In this document: positions 53,890 through 63,851 of the stretch, piece by piece | How the letters are laid out: every line of letters begins with the position of its first letter | How positions within the stretch are numbered: the stretch's first letter is position 1 | Assembly (NCBI RefSeq): GCF_030157465.1 | Contig: NZ_JAOAUU010000005.1 | Span: 1 to 64,000 of the forward strand | Origin: Zoogloea sp. | GTDB taxonomy: Bacteria > Pseudomonadota > Gammaproteobacteria > Burkholderiales > Rhodocyclaceae | Length of the DNA: 64,000 nucleotides | Reading direction: 5' to 3' | Position numbers and translations under genes: made by a program | The notes under the pieces: generated by a model | The model's database searches: none | What the model was told of the DNA's origin: nothing | The model's input: only the letters and a program-made list of their open reading frames with translations

Positions 53890-54534
53890 TCAAGCCGCTT
53901 CGGCGCGACTGGTCAGGACTTTGTCCACCAGACCGTAGCGCACCGCGTCTTCCGCAGACATGAAGTTGTCCCGGTCGGTATCCCGCTCGATGCTTTCGAT
54001 CGACTGACCGGTGTGCTTGGCCAGCATGCCGTTGAGCTTGGCGCGCAGCGCCAGGATCTCGCGGGCGTGGATTTCGATGTCCGAGGCCTGGCCCTGAAAA
54101 CCGCCGAGCGGCTGGTGAATCATGACCCGCGAGTTGGGCAGCGAGAAACGCTTGCCCTTTTCGCCGGCCGCCAGCAGAAAGGCGCCCATGCTGGCCGCCT
54201 GCCCGATGCACAGGGTGCTCACGTTCGGCTTGATGAACTGCATGGTGTCGTAGATCGCCATGCCGGCCGTGACCGAACCGCCGGGGGAGTTGATGTAGAA
54301 GAAAATGTCCTTGTCCGGATTTTCGGATTCAAGGAACAGGAACTGGGCGACGATCAGGTTGGCCGTGATGTCATTGACGGGGCCCACCAAAAACACCACC
54401 CGCTCCTTGAGCAGACGCGAGTAGATGTCGTAGGACCGCTCGCCGCGACCGCTCTGCTCGACCACCATCGGAATGAGGCCGAGGCCGACCGGATTCCAGT
54501 CACTTTGAGAATACGGGGGTGTCATTGGATTCAT
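53890..54534 (-). CDS. clpP: ClpP, proteolytic subunit
   Basis: 214-residue serine peptidase forming the 14-subunit chamber. Catalytic Ser115 in [11 protein letters not shown] and His140 in [11 protein letters not shown]; the oxyanion GG is in [11 protein letters not shown] short N-terminal propeptide precedes VPMVVEQ-like [16 protein letters not shown]. Encoded 25 bp after tig and 37 bp before clpX. Start is taken at [13 protein letters not shown] three residues on is an alternative. Confidence 0.97.
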   Translation of the reverse strand: MNPMTPPYSQSDWNPVGLGLIPMVVEQSGRGERSYDIYSRLLKERVVFLVGPVNDITANLIVAQFLFLESENPDKDIFFYINSPGGSVTAGMAIYDTMQFIKPNVSTLCIGQAASMGAFLLAAGEKGKRFSLPNSRVMIHQPLGGFQGQASDIEIHAREILALRAKLNGMLAKHTGQSIESIERDTDRDNFMSAEDAVRYGLVDKVLTSRAEAA

Positions 54535-54559
54535 TTAAACGTCGCTCTCTTCGCGGAAA

Positions 54560-55864
54560 TTAAGCCGCATTGCCCATCAGGTCGTCAAAGGAGGTGGCCT
54601 TGTCGGTCGTCTTGGCGTTGCTGACGACCCACTCCACCACGTTGTCTTCGATCACCAGCGCTTCGGCCTGGGCCAGGCGCTGGGGCTGGGAGTAATACCA
54701 GCTCACCACCTCGCTCGGATCTTCGTAGCTGGCGGCAAAGTCTTCAATGGTGGCACGGATCTGCTCGGGCTTGGCGTGGAGTTCCTTGCTTTTGACCAGC
54801 TCGGACATGATCAGGCCGAGCTTGACGCGGCGGGCAGCCTGCTCGGTGAACCAGCCGGCGTCGATCGGCAGATCCTTGGTCTTCATGCCGCGGGCTTCGA
54901 AATCCTTCTTGGCGTTTTCAGCCAGCTGCTGGGATTCCTGATCGACCAGTGCCTTCGGCACTTCGATCGGGTTGGTCTCGATCAGCACGTTCATGACGCG
55001 CTCCTTGATCTTGGCCTGAATGCGACGCTTCACTTCGCGCTCGAGGTTGCCCTTCACTTCTTCGCGCATCTTGGTGACATCGCCGTCGGCGATACCCAGG
55101 GACTTGGCGAACTCGGCATCGACCTCAGGCAACTTGGGCTCTTCAACCTTCTTCACGACCACGTCGAACTGGACGGTCTGGCCGGCCAGATTGGCCGCGT
55201 GGTAATCAGCCGGGAAGGTCATGTCGAAAGTCTTGCTGTCGCCGGTGTTCAGGCCGAGCACAGCGGTTTCGAAATCCTTGAGCATCTGGCCTGCGCCGAT
55301 CACGAAGGCGAAATCGGAGGCCTTGCCGCCTTCGAATTCGACACCGTCCTTGCGGCCGGTGAAGTCGACGACCACGCGGTCGCCATCCTGGGCGGCACGC
55401 TCGATGGCGGCGAAGGTGGTGCGCTGCTTGCGCAGGACCTCGAGGGTCTGGTCGACTTCGGCATCGCCGACTTCAAGCAGCGGGCGCTCGACTTCCTGGG
55501 CGCTCACATCGGCGATCGACACTTCCGGGTAGACCTCGAACACGGCGGTGAATTCCAGCGCTTCGGTGCCGGTGACATCCTTCGGCTCGATGCTCGGGTA
55601 GCCGGCAACGCGCAGGCCAAGGGTACGGATCTGCTCGCCGAGCACGCGCTCGACAGCGGCGCCGATGGCTTCGGAGCGGGCCTGCTGGCCGTAAGACTGG
55701 GCCACCATGCGGAACGGAACCTTGCCCGGGCGGAAGCCCGGCATCTTGACGGTGCGGGCCATCTGCTTGAGGCGGGCTTCCACATCCTTTTCGATATCGG
55801 CCAGCGGCACGGACATGTCAATACGGCGCTCGAGCGCGCTCACCACGGTTTCCTGGTTGCTCAT
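54560..55864 (-). CDS. tig: Trigger factor
   Basis: 434 residues from the ATG at 55864, which has AGGAAT upstream; the frame opens nine codons earlier without a signal. Ribosome-associated chaperone and peptidyl-prolyl isomerase. The ribosome-binding signature is MPGFRPGKVPFRMV near residues 40-53, followed by the FKBP-type PPIase domain (about 155-245, beginning GDRVVVDFTG) and the C-terminal helical chaperone arms (EREVKRRIQAKIKERVMNVL). First gene of tig-clpP-clpX-lon, a widespread order that puts folding and degradation under shared control. Confidence 0.96.
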   Translation of the reverse strand: MSNQETVVSALERRIDMSVPLADIEKDVEARLKQMARTVKMPGFRPGKVPFRMVAQSYGQQARSEAIGAAVERVLGEQIRTLGLRVAGYPSIEPKDVTGTEALEFTAVFEVYPEVSIADVSAQEVERPLLEVGDAEVDQTLEVLRKQRTTFAAIERAAQDGDRVVVDFTGRKDGVEFEGGKASDFAFVIGAGQMLKDFETAVLGLNTGDSKTFDMTFPADYHAANLAGQTVQFDVVVKKVEEPKLPEVDAEFAKSLGIADGDVTKMREEVKGNLEREVKRRIQAKIKERVMNVLIETNPIEVPKALVDQESQQLAENAKKDFEARGMKTKDLPIDAGWFTEQAARRVKLGLIMSELVKSKELHAKPEQIRATIEDFAASYEDPSEVVSWYYSQPQRLAQAEALVIEDNVVEWVVSNAKTTDKATSFDDLMGNAA

Positions 55865-56272
55865 GAAAATTCCTGTTCGGTCTCTGGACAAAAACGCTTA
55901 GCGAAACGGGCGGTGGCCACGGAGCAAAACCCGTGCCCCAACCCGTGTATTTCCCATCTGGACTTCAATGAAGTCGTCGGAAAAACCTTTAGTCTATCAC
56001 AGGCCCTCGATTGGCTCGCAGCCCCTCTAGCAATGCCGCGCCAATGCGTGGTTTCAGAGCATCAAGCGTGAAAAAGTCCCGGCGAATTAATGGAACTCCC
56101 CTCCCCTTTGCACTATCACATGAGATGAAACACCCGGAATCCTCAGCCCTGGCGGTCAATCCGCGGGCCGACGAGGTGCTCAGCAAGCGATCTGCGTCAC
56201 GCGCCAACTTCTGCGCTGCAGGCGACGGCGAATCCGGTGCCCGGGCAGGGCACCTGTTTCAGGAGACATCTG
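55865..56272. other. Divergent control region between tig and prkA
   Basis: About 400 bp without a supported gene. It holds a perfect palindrome, GACTTCA-a-TGAAGTC (55961-55975), about 100 bp before the tig start, and an AT-richer part around 55976-56110 likely to contain promoters. No textbook -35/-10 pair is evident for either gene; prkA in other bacteria depends on stress sigma factors. Confidence 0.5.
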
Positions 56273-58195
56273 ATGAGTATCTTTACCAGCTTCCAGAACC
56301 GTTACGAGTCGGCCCGGGAAGAGGAAATGTCGGTCCAGGAATACCTGGAGCTGTGCAAGTCTGACCCGATCGCCTACGCCACGTCGGCCGAACGCATGCT
56401 GCAGGCGATCGGAGAACCTGAACTCGTCGACACCCGTCTCGACCCGCGCAGGTCGCGCATTTTTTCCAACAAGATGATCAAGATCTATCCGGCCTTCCGC
56501 GATTTTTACGGAATGGAAGAATCGATCGAGAACATCGTGTCGTATTTCCGGCACGCGGCGCAGGGGCTGGAGGAAAAGAAGCAAATCCTCTACCTCCTCG
56601 GCCCGGTGGGCGGCGGCAAGAGTTCGCTGGCCGAGAAGCTCAAGAGCTTGGTCGAGAAGGTTCCGTTCTTCGCCATCAAGGGTTCGCCGGTGCATGAATC
56701 GCCGCTGGGCCTTTTCAATGTGGACGAAGACGGCCGCATCCTCGAGGCCGACTACGGCATCCCGCGGCGCTACCTCAACACGATCATGAGCCCGTGGGCG
56801 GTCAAGCGGCTGCATGAGTTCAACGGCGACATCACCAAGTTCCGCGTCGTCAAGCTGCGGCCCTCGGTGCTGCGCCAGATTGCCGTCGCCAAGACCGAGC
56901 CGGGCGACGAGAACAACCAGGACATCTCCTCGCTGGTCGGCAAGATCGACATCCGCAAGCTGGAGCAATATTCCCAGGACGATCCGGACGCCTATTCCTA
57001 CTCGGGCGGCCTGTGCCTGGCCAACCGCGGGCTGCTTGAGTTCGTCGAAATGTTCAAGGCGCCGATCAAGGTGCTCCACCCGCTGCTCACCGCCACCCAG
57101 GAAGGCAATTACAAGGGCACCGAAGGCTTCGGGGCGATTCCCTTCGACGGCATCGTGATGGCCCACTCCAACGAGTCGGAATGGACGGCCTTCAAGAACA
57201 ACCGCAACAACGAGGCCTTCCTCGACCGCATCTACACCGTCAAGGTGCCCTACTGCCTGCGCGTCTCGGACGAAGTGCGCATCTACGAAAAACTGCTGGC
57301 CAACAGCTCGCTGTCGCAGGCGCCCTGCGCGCCCGACACCCTCAAGATGATGGCGCAGTTTGCGGTGCTCTCCCGCGTCAAGGAACCCGAAAACTCCAGC
57401 CTCTTTTCGAAGATGCGGGTCTACGACGGTGAAAACCTGAAGGACACCGACCCCAAGGCCAAGAGCTACCAGGAATACCGCGACTACGCCGGCGTCGATG
57501 AAGGCATGACCGGCCTGTCCACGCGCTTTGCCTTCAAGGTCTTGTCCAAGGTGTTCAACTTCGACCACCGTGAAGTTGCCGCCAACCCGGTGCACCTGAT
57601 GTACGTGCTCGAACAGCAGATCGCCCAAGAACAATACCCGCCCGAAAACGAATCCAAGTACCTGGCCTTCATCAAGGAATTCCTCGCCCCGCGCTACGCC
57701 GAATTCATCGGCAAGGAAATCCAGACGGCTTACCTTGAAAGCTACAGCGAATACGGCCAGAACATTTTCGACCGCTATGTCACCTACGCCGACTTCTGGA
57801 TCCAGGACCAGGAATACCGCGACCAGAACACCGGCGAGATTCTCGACCGCAACGCCCTCAACGACGAGCTGGAAAAAATCGAGAAGCCGGCTGGCATCAG
57901 CAACCCGAAGGATTTCCGCAACGAGGTGGTGAACTTCGTGCTGCGCGCCCGGGCCAAGAACAACGGCAAGAACCCGAGCTGGACCAGCTACGAAAAGCTC
58001 CGCGCGGTGATCGAGAAGAAGATGTTCTCGAATACCGAAGACCTCCTGCCGGTGATCAGCTTCAACGCCAAAGCCAGCGGCGACGACCAGAAGAAGCACC
58101 AGAACTTCGTCAATCGCATGATCGAAAAGGGCTACACCGAGAAGCAGGTCCGCTTGCTGTGCGAGTGGTATCTGCGCGTTCGCAAGTCGTCTTGA
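56273..58195 (+). CDS. prkA: PrkA serine protein kinase (YeaG)
   Basis: 640 residues from the ATG at 56273, with AGGAG 7 nt upstream. N-terminal AAA+ domain (Walker A GPVGGGKSS at about 110, PYCLRVSDEVRIYEKLL later) joined to a C-terminal kinase-like PrkA domain. E. coli YeaG is induced by nitrogen starvation and stationary phase and phosphorylates proteins; Bacillus PrkA acts in sporulation and may be a protease. It is followed by yeaH and spoVR, the usual three-gene module. A GC hairpin (ACCGGCC 58206-58212 / GGCCGGT 58225-58231) lies between it and yeaH and may set relative mRNA levels. Confidence 0.94.
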   Translation: MSIFTSFQNRYESAREEEMSVQEYLELCKSDPIAYATSAERMLQAIGEPELVDTRLDPRRSRIFSNKMIKIYPAFRDFYGMEESIENIVSYFRHAAQGLEEKKQILYLLGPVGGGKSSLAEKLKSLVEKVPFFAIKGSPVHESPLGLFNVDEDGRILEADYGIPRRYLNTIMSPWAVKRLHEFNGDITKFRVVKLRPSVLRQIAVAKTEPGDENNQDISSLVGKIDIRKLEQYSQDDPDAYSYSGGLCLANRGLLEFVEMFKAPIKVLHPLLTATQEGNYKGTEGFGAIPFDGIVMAHSNESEWTAFKNNRNNEAFLDRIYTVKVPYCLRVSDEVRIYEKLLANSSLSQAPCAPDTLKMMAQFAVLSRVKEPENSSLFSKMRVYDGENLKDTDPKAKSYQEYRDYAGVDEGMTGLSTRFAFKVLSKVFNFDHREVAANPVHLMYVLEQQIAQEQYPPENESKYLAFIKEFLAPRYAEFIGKEIQTAYLESYSEYGQNIFDRYVTYADFWIQDQEYRDQNTGEILDRNALNDELEKIEKPAGISNPKDFRNEVVNFVLRARAKNNGKNPSWTSYEKLRAVIEKKMFSNTEDLLPVISFNAKASGDDQKKHQNFVNRMIEKGYTEKQVRLLCEWYLRVRKSS

Positions 58196-58258
58196 CGACC
58201 CGCCGACCGGCCCCCTGAGGGCCTGGCCGGTGACACGCCAAAAGTTCGGGAGGCCTGA

Positions 58259-59527
58259 ATGGTACGGATCATCGACCGCCGCTTCGACAGCCGCAACAAA
58301 AGCACTGTCAATCGGCAGCGATTCATGCGCCGCTTCAAGCACCAGATCCGCGAAGCCGTGGCCGATGCAATTTCCGGCCGCTCGATCAAGGATCTGGACA
58401 ACGGCGAGAGCGTCTCCATTCCCGGCAAGGACTTGTCCGAGCCCAGGTTTCGCCATGGCCGCAGCGGAATCTGGGAAACGGTATTCACCGGCAACGACCA
58501 GTTCTCGACCGGCGATCAGGTCAATCGCCCACAGGGCGGCGCCGGTGGGGGTTCGGGCAAGGGCAAAGCCAGCAAGGATGGCGAAGGCGAGGACGACTTC
58601 GTCTTCAATCTGTCCCGCGAGGAATTCCTTGATGTTTTTTTTGACGACCTCGCCCTGCCCAACCTCGTCAAAACCCAGCTCGCCCGCATCCAGGAATACA
58701 AGAGCCAGCGCGCCGGCTTCACCAACGACGGAACGCCGGCCAACATCAACGTGGTGCGTTCCCTGCGCGGCGCGCTGGGCCGCCGGCTGGCCCTCGCCTC
58801 ACCCTACCAGGGCAGGCTGCGTGATCTGCAGCGGCAACTCGAGGAACTCCTCGAAACCCGCCCTGACGACGACCCTGAAGTCGTCCGCCTGAAGGACGAG
58901 ATCGGCGTCCTGCGCGCCAAGATCGACGCCATTCCCTTCATCGATACGTTCGATCTGCGCTACAACAACCGCATCAAGGTGCCCAAGCCCACCACCCAGG
59001 CGGTGATGTTCTGCATCATGGACGTATCCGGTTCGATGGACGAGGAGAAGAAGTCCATCGCCAAGCGCTTCTTCATGCTGCTCTACCTCTTCCTGACGCG
59101 CACTTACGAACACATCGACATCGTCTTCATCCGCCATCACACGGTGGCCAAGGAAGTTAACGAAGAAGATTTCTTCCACTCGCGGGAATCCGGTGGCACG
59201 GTGGTTTCCAGCGCGCTGGAACTGATGAAGGAGATCCTTCATTCACGCTACGCCAACGGCGCCTGGAACATCTACGGCGCCCAGGCCTCCGACGGCGACA
59301 ACTGGGACAACGACTCGCCCCACTGCCGCGAAATGCTCGCCCAGACCATCCTGCCCTTCGTGCAGTATTTCGCCTACATCGAGATCACCCGCGGCGAGCA
59401 GCAGAACCTGTGGCGCGAATACGAAAAACTGCTCGGCGCCCACACCAACTTCGCGATGCAGCACATCGAAAATCTGCCGGACATCTACCCGGTGTTCCGC
59501 GAACTTTTCAAAAAGAAGCTGGCATGA
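58259..59527 (+). CDS. yeaH: YeaH/YhbH-family protein
   Basis: 422 residues. The N-terminal half is basic and family-specific (IIDRRFDSRNKSTVNRQRFM), with a low-complexity glycine/lysine/aspartate linker around 95-115. The C-terminal half is a von Willebrand A-like domain with a MIDAS motif, DVSGSMDEE at about residue 255, and a later metal-coordinating Thr and Asp region (GGTVVSS, SDGDNWDND). Probably a partner or adaptor of the PrkA kinase. GGGAGG is the ribosome-binding site. The stop overlaps the spoVR start by 4 bp. Confidence 0.92.
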   Translation: MVRIIDRRFDSRNKSTVNRQRFMRRFKHQIREAVADAISGRSIKDLDNGESVSIPGKDLSEPRFRHGRSGIWETVFTGNDQFSTGDQVNRPQGGAGGGSGKGKASKDGEGEDDFVFNLSREEFLDVFFDDLALPNLVKTQLARIQEYKSQRAGFTNDGTPANINVVRSLRGALGRRLALASPYQGRLRDLQRQLEELLETRPDDDPEVVRLKDEIGVLRAKIDAIPFIDTFDLRYNNRIKVPKPTTQAVMFCIMDVSGSMDEEKKSIAKRFFMLLYLFLTRTYEHIDIVFIRHHTVAKEVNEEDFFHSRESGGTVVSSALELMKEILHSRYANGAWNIYGAQASDGDNWDNDSPHCREMLAQTILPFVQYFAYIEITRGEQQNLWREYEKLLGAHTNFAMQHIENLPDIYPVFRELFKKKLA

Positions 59528-61062
59528 ACACCCCAGGCAGACACAAGCGCAAAAAGCCCCTTCCTTCGCCCGGCGAATGGAGCTTCGAACTCATCGACGC
59601 CTACCACGTCGAGATCGACCGGGTGGCCCGCGAGTTCAAGCTCGACACCTACCCGATCCAGGTAGAGCTGATCACATCCGAGCAGATGATGGACGCTTAC
59701 TCGTCGGTCGGCATGCCGGTGAACTACCACCACTGGTCCTTCGGCAAGAGCTTCCTGCAAACCGAAAAAGGCTATCGCCGCGGCCAGATGGGCCTCGCCT
59801 ACGAGATCGTCATCAACTCCAACCCCTGCATCGCCTACCTCATGGAAGAAAACACCATGACGATGCAGGCCCTGGTGATTGCCCACGCCGCTTACGGCCA
59901 CAACAGCTTCTTCAAGGGCAATTACCTTTTCCGGCAATGGACCAATGCCGACGCCATCGTCGATTACCTGATCTTTGCCCGCAACTACCTCACCGAATGC
60001 GAGGAGCGCCACGGCGAAGAAGAAGTGGAACTGCTGCTGGACTCCTGCCACGCGCTGATGAACGTCGGCGTCGACCGCTACAAGCGCCCGGCAAAACTGT
60101 CGCTCACCAAAGAACTCACCCGCCAGCGCGAACGCGCCGAATACCTGCAAAGCCAGGTCAACGACCTGTGGCGCACCCTGCCCACCCAGCTCGCCAAGGC
60201 ACCCACGGTCGAACACCGCCGTTTTCCATCCGAACCCCAGGAAAACCTTCTTTATTTCATCGAGAAGAACGCCCCGCTGCTTGAACCCTGGCAGCGCGAA
60301 GTCGTGCGCATCGTGCGAAAGGTCAGCCAGTATTTCTTCCCCCAGCGTCAGACCCAGGTCATGAACGAAGGCTGGGCCACTTTCTGGCACTACACCCTCA
60401 TAAACACCCTCTACGATGAAGGCCTGCTGTCCGACACCTTCATGATGGAGTTCCTGCATTCCCACACCAACGTCGTCTACCAGCCTGGCTACAACGAACC
60501 CTGGTACCAGGGCCTCAACCCTTACGCGCTGGGTTTTGCCATGTGGCAGGACATCCGCCGCATCTGCGAGCACCCCACGGATGAAGACCGCCATTGGTTC
60601 CCCGACATCGCCGGCAGCAACTGGCAGGAAACCTTCGACTTCGCGATGCGCAACTTCAAGGACGAAAGTTTCATCGCCCAGTTTCTGTCGCCCAAGGTGA
60701 TGCGCGACTTCCGCCTCTTCGCCATCCTCGATGACGACAAGGACGCCAAGCTCAAGATCTCCGCCATCCACGACGAAACCGGCTACCGCCGCGTTCGCGA
60801 AATCCTCTCCGACAACTACAACCTCGGCAGCCGCGAGCCCAACCTGCAAGTCTGGAACGTGGACCTGCGCGGCGACCGCTCCCTCACCCTGCGCCACCAG
60901 GCCTATCTGCGCCGACCGCTCGCTGGCGACACCGAGGAAGTACTCAAGCACGTCGCCCGCCTGTGGGGCTTTGCCGCCCGCCTGGAAGTCGCCCACGAAG
61001 ACGGCTCCATCGAATGCCTGTACGAATGCCGGCAAGACCGGCGCAAACACGACAAACCCTGA
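59524..61062 (+). CDS. SpoVR-family protein (YcgB)
   Basis: 512 residues from the ATG within the yeaH stop (ATGA). SpoVR family: WSFGKSFLQTEKGYRRGQMG, LAYEIVINSNPCIAYLMEEN, AHAAYGHNSFFKGN and NEGWATFWHYTLINTLYDEG, histidine- and glutamate-containing blocks that may bind a metal. In Bacillus SpoVR is needed for spore cortex formation; in Gram-negatives it is a stationary-phase protein of unknown biochemistry, linked to the PrkA module. The upstream open frame overlapping yeaH is not translated as part of it. Confidence 0.93.
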   Translation: MNTPGRHKRKKPLPSPGEWSFELIDAYHVEIDRVAREFKLDTYPIQVELITSEQMMDAYSSVGMPVNYHHWSFGKSFLQTEKGYRRGQMGLAYEIVINSNPCIAYLMEENTMTMQALVIAHAAYGHNSFFKGNYLFRQWTNADAIVDYLIFARNYLTECEERHGEEEVELLLDSCHALMNVGVDRYKRPAKLSLTKELTRQRERAEYLQSQVNDLWRTLPTQLAKAPTVEHRRFPSEPQENLLYFIEKNAPLLEPWQREVVRIVRKVSQYFFPQRQTQVMNEGWATFWHYTLINTLYDEGLLSDTFMMEFLHSHTNVVYQPGYNEPWYQGLNPYALGFAMWQDIRRICEHPTDEDRHWFPDIAGSNWQETFDFAMRNFKDESFIAQFLSPKVMRDFRLFAILDDDKDAKLKISAIHDETGYRRVREILSDNYNLGSREPNLQVWNVDLRGDRSLTLRHQAYLRRPLAGDTEEVLKHVARLWGFAARLEVAHEDGSIECLYECRQDRRKHDKP

Positions 61063-61182
61063 CTCAGCGCGGCGTTCGCGCACCACGACGCACGCGGGCA
61101 CAGCCCTTCGGCAAGCATCCGGGGCTCGCCCGGCTGCACATCGCAGCCCCGTCGATTGCGCGCGACGAGATAGAATATCGAA

Positions 61183-62208
61183 ATGTCTGCCGTCGATTTC
61201 CATCAAATCCTGGGCGTAACGCCCGATGCCAGTGCCGCCGAGATCAAGCGCGCCTACAAGCGCCTGGCCATGCGCTGGCACCCGGACCGCAACGCCGATC
61301 CCCAGGCCCACGTCCAGTTTCGCCTCGTCCGCGAGGCCTTCGAACGCCTCAGCCGCAGCCCTGACGACGCGGACAACGACACCGACGCCAGGGACGAACC
61401 CGCCCCCGAATCCCCCCCGAAGCCGCCACCCAAAAACCGCAAGCCCAAGGGAGAAGATCGCCGCCAGGAAGTCTTCGTCGACCTCCTCCAGGCCGCCCGG
61501 GGCGCAACGGTCACCGTCACCGTGGCCGGTCGCGTCGATTGCGGCGAATGCGAGGGCAGCGGCCAGCGCAGCTACGGCCGCACCAGCATGTGCAGCCACT
61601 GCCATGGCAGCGGCCGCCTGCGTCTCGACGGCGGCCTCAAACCCTGTCCGCACTGCAGCGGAAAAGGCTTCACCACCGACACCAGCTGCCCGTCCTGCGA
61701 AGGCCGTGGCTGGAACCCCGCCGATCGCCAGCTCGCCGTGAGCATTCCGCCGGCGATGCTACCGGGCGAGGAACTCCGCGTTGCAGGCCAGGGCGGCCCT
61801 GCCCCCGCAAACGGCGAGCCCGGCGATCTCTACCTCACGCTCAAGGCCCTCCCCCATGCGCTTTTCCGCCTCGAAAAGCACGACGTGCACGTCAAGGTGC
61901 CGGTCAGCATCTTCCGCCTCCTCGCGGGCGGAACCATCGAAGTGCCAACTCTCACCGGCGTGCGTGAAGTACTGCTGAACGAAGGCGCATCGAACTCCGA
62001 AATCCGCGTCCCCGAAGCCGGCTTCCCCGGCCGCGGCCGGCGCAAGGCGGGCGACCTCCTGGTTCACCTCGAAACCCAGCCGATCCAGTTTCTCGGCAAA
62101 GAACAAAAAGCCATGCTCGAAATGGCCGAAGAGCTCCTCCAGAGCCAACTCCACACCCAGAGCCCCACCCTGGCCCAGTGGAGCGAAGCCCTGGACGCTT
62201 ACCGCTGA
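61183..62208 (+). CDS. DnaJ-like co-chaperone with zinc fingers but no G/F region
   Basis: 341 residues. J domain at 1-60 with HPD at 33-35 (RWHPDRN). The usual Gly/Phe-rich region is replaced by an acidic, proline- and lysine-rich linker (about 60-95). A DnaJ zinc domain follows with four CxxCxGxG-type repeats (CGECEGSG, CSHCHGSG, CPHCSGKG, CPSCEGRG, about 118-175), then the C-terminal substrate-binding domains (VSIPPAMLPGEELRVAGQGG, GDLYLTL, LFRLEKHDVHVKVPVSIF). It should stimulate a DnaK-type Hsp70. It is shorter than canonical DnaJ (about 375) and away from dnaK, so it is a paralogue with perhaps specialised clients. Confidence 0.87.
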   Translation: MSAVDFHQILGVTPDASAAEIKRAYKRLAMRWHPDRNADPQAHVQFRLVREAFERLSRSPDDADNDTDARDEPAPESPPKPPPKNRKPKGEDRRQEVFVDLLQAARGATVTVTVAGRVDCGECEGSGQRSYGRTSMCSHCHGSGRLRLDGGLKPCPHCSGKGFTTDTSCPSCEGRGWNPADRQLAVSIPPAMLPGEELRVAGQGGPAPANGEPGDLYLTLKALPHALFRLEKHDVHVKVPVSIFRLLAGGTIEVPTLTGVREVLLNEGASNSEIRVPEAGFPGRGRRKAGDLLVHLETQPIQFLGKEQKAMLEMAEELLQSQLHTQSPTLAQWSEALDAYR

Positions 62209-62253
62209 CCCCCTGCACGCCCTCCGCGTGCGCCCCAACCTGCCGCATCATTC

Positions 62254-63516
62254 ATGACCCGCAAAACCCCGGAACTCCTCGCGCCAGCCGGCTCCCTGGC
62301 CATGCTCGACACCGCCTTCAGCTTCGGCGCCAGCGCCATCTACGCCGGCCAGCCACGCTATTCGCTGCGCGTGCGCAACAATGACTTCGGCGACCTGCCC
62401 GTCCTCGCCGACGGCATCCAGCGCGCCCACGCGCTGGGCAAAAAGTTCTATGTCGTCGCCAACATCTATCCCCACGGCGCCAAGATCAAGACTTTCATCA
62501 AGGACATCGCGCCGGTCATCGCCCTCGGCCCGGACGCCCTGATCATGTCCGACCCCGGCCTGATCATGATGGTCCGCGAGAATTTCCCGGACATGTCCAT
62601 CCACCTGTCGGTCCAGGCCAACACCGTCAATGCCGCCGCCGTGCGCTTCTGGAAAATGGCCGGCATCTCGCGGGTCATCCTGTCCCGCGAGCTGTCCATC
62701 GACGAAATCACCTCGATCCGCCAGGACTGCCCCGACACCGAACTCGAAGTCTTCATCCACGGCGCCCTGTGCATCGCCTACTCGGGCCGCTGCCTGCTCT
62801 CGGGCTACTTCAACCACCGCGACCCCAACCAGGGCAGCTGCACCAACTCCTGCCGCTGGGATTTCAAGACCCACGAAGGCAAATCCGACGCCAGCGGCGA
62901 CGTCTACCTGCTCGAAGAACCGAGCAAGCGCGCCGGCGAGTACATGCCCATCGAAGAAGACGAGCACGGCACCTACATCCTGAACTCCAAGGATCTGCGC
63001 GCCATCGAGCACGTCCAGCGGCTCACCGAGATCGGCATCGACTCCTTCAAGATCGAAGGCCGTACCAAGAGCCCCTATTACGTTGCCCGCACCTGCCAGG
63101 CCTACCGCCAGGCCATCGACGATGCGGTTGCAGGCCGTGGCCTCGACCCCGCCCTGCTCGGCCAGCTCGAAGGCCTCGCCAACCGTGGCTACACAGACGG
63201 CTTCCTGCAGCGCCACACACCCCACGAAACCCAGAACTACCTGCGCGGCCACTCGGAGTCGGGCCGCAGCCTTTACGTGGGTGATGTGGTGTCCTTTGAT
63301 GCCGAACGCGGCATGGCCGAAATCGCTTCGAAGAACGGCTTTGGCATTGGCGACCGGCTCGAACTCGTCCACCCCGCCGGCAACAGCGAGATCCGCGTCG
63401 ACCGCCTCGTCAGCCCGTCCGGTGATGAAATCCAGCGCGTTCCGGGCAGCGATCACCGGGTCTGGCTTCCCCTGCCGGCTGACAGCGTCGGCGCCTTTGT
63501 CGCCAGATTTTTATAA
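62254..63516 (+). CDS. trhP: U32-family tRNA hydroxylation protein TrhP (YegQ)
   Basis: 420 residues of the peptidase U32 family. [19 protein letters not shown], the [12 protein letters not shown] strand, [25 protein letters not shown], the [20 protein letters not shown] block with conserved cysteines, and [10 protein letters not shown] (probable [4Fe-4S] ligands) match YegQ. In E. coli YegQ/TrhP forms 5-hydroxyuridine at wobble position 34 of tRNAs using prephenate; the protease label is historical. Downstream 90 bp lead to rpmE. No strong Shine-Dalgarno. Confidence 0.9.
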   Translation: MTRKTPELLAPAGSLAMLDTAFSFGASAIYAGQPRYSLRVRNNDFGDLPVLADGIQRAHALGKKFYVVANIYPHGAKIKTFIKDIAPVIALGPDALIMSDPGLIMMVRENFPDMSIHLSVQANTVNAAAVRFWKMAGISRVILSRELSIDEITSIRQDCPDTELEVFIHGALCIAYSGRCLLSGYFNHRDPNQGSCTNSCRWDFKTHEGKSDASGDVYLLEEPSKRAGEYMPIEEDEHGTYILNSKDLRAIEHVQRLTEIGIDSFKIEGRTKSPYYVARTCQAYRQAIDDAVAGRGLDPALLGQLEGLANRGYTDGFLQRHTPHETQNYLRGHSESGRSLYVGDVVSFDAERGMAEIASKNGFGIGDRLELVHPAGNSEIRVDRLVSPSGDEIQRVPGSDHRVWLPLPADSVGAFVARFL

Positions 63517-63605
63517 ATCTTGCCCAAGACGCTGAAACAGTTCAAAATACTGCGTTTCCGGGTGGCCAAATTCACCACCCACTTGCAACTCAAAGGAACC
63601 CCGCG

Positions 63606-63824
63606 ATGAAAGCCGATACCCATCCGAACTACACCGAAGTGGAAGTAACCTGCTCCTGCGGCAGCGTTTTCACCACCCGCTCCACCATGGGCAAGCCCAA
63701 GTACCACGTGGAAGTTTGCGCCGCCTGCCACCCGTTCTACACCGGCAAGCAGAAGATCGTCGACACCGCGGGCCGCGTCGAGCGCTTCCGCCAGAAGTAC
63801 GGTTCCGTGCAGCGCCTGGGCTGA
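63606..63824 (+). CDS. rpmE: 50S ribosomal protein L31 (zinc-binding form)
   Basis: 72 residues. Cys16 and Cys18 (VTCSCGS) with Cys38 and Cys41 ([15 protein letters not shown]) make the C+ form that binds zinc, as opposed to the YkgM type lacking cysteines, which replaces it when zinc is scarce. The end, [10 protein letters not shown], is typical. AAAGGAACC lies upstream. A possible promoter is TTGCCC-17 bp-CAAAAT (63520-63548). A terminator follows. Confidence 0.96.
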   Translation: MKADTHPNYTEVEVTCSCGSVFTTRSTMGKPKYHVEVCAACHPFYTGKQKIVDTAGRVERFRQKYGSVQRLG

Positions 63825-63851
63825 TCGCCGCCCATTCGCCGGCATCGACCG

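Noticed and set aside
55989-56207. 72-codon minus-strand frame in the tig/prkA interval
   Set aside because: No ribosome-binding site, domain or signal; lies in a control region.
56180-58456. 758-codon open frame on the minus strand opposite prkA
   Set aside because: Antisense shadow of prkA; composition rich in V, G, D and H with no domain and no start signal.
59485-61653. 722-codon minus-strand frame opposite spoVR and the dnaJ-like gene
   Set aside because: Crosses two well-supported plus-strand genes and has typical antisense composition.
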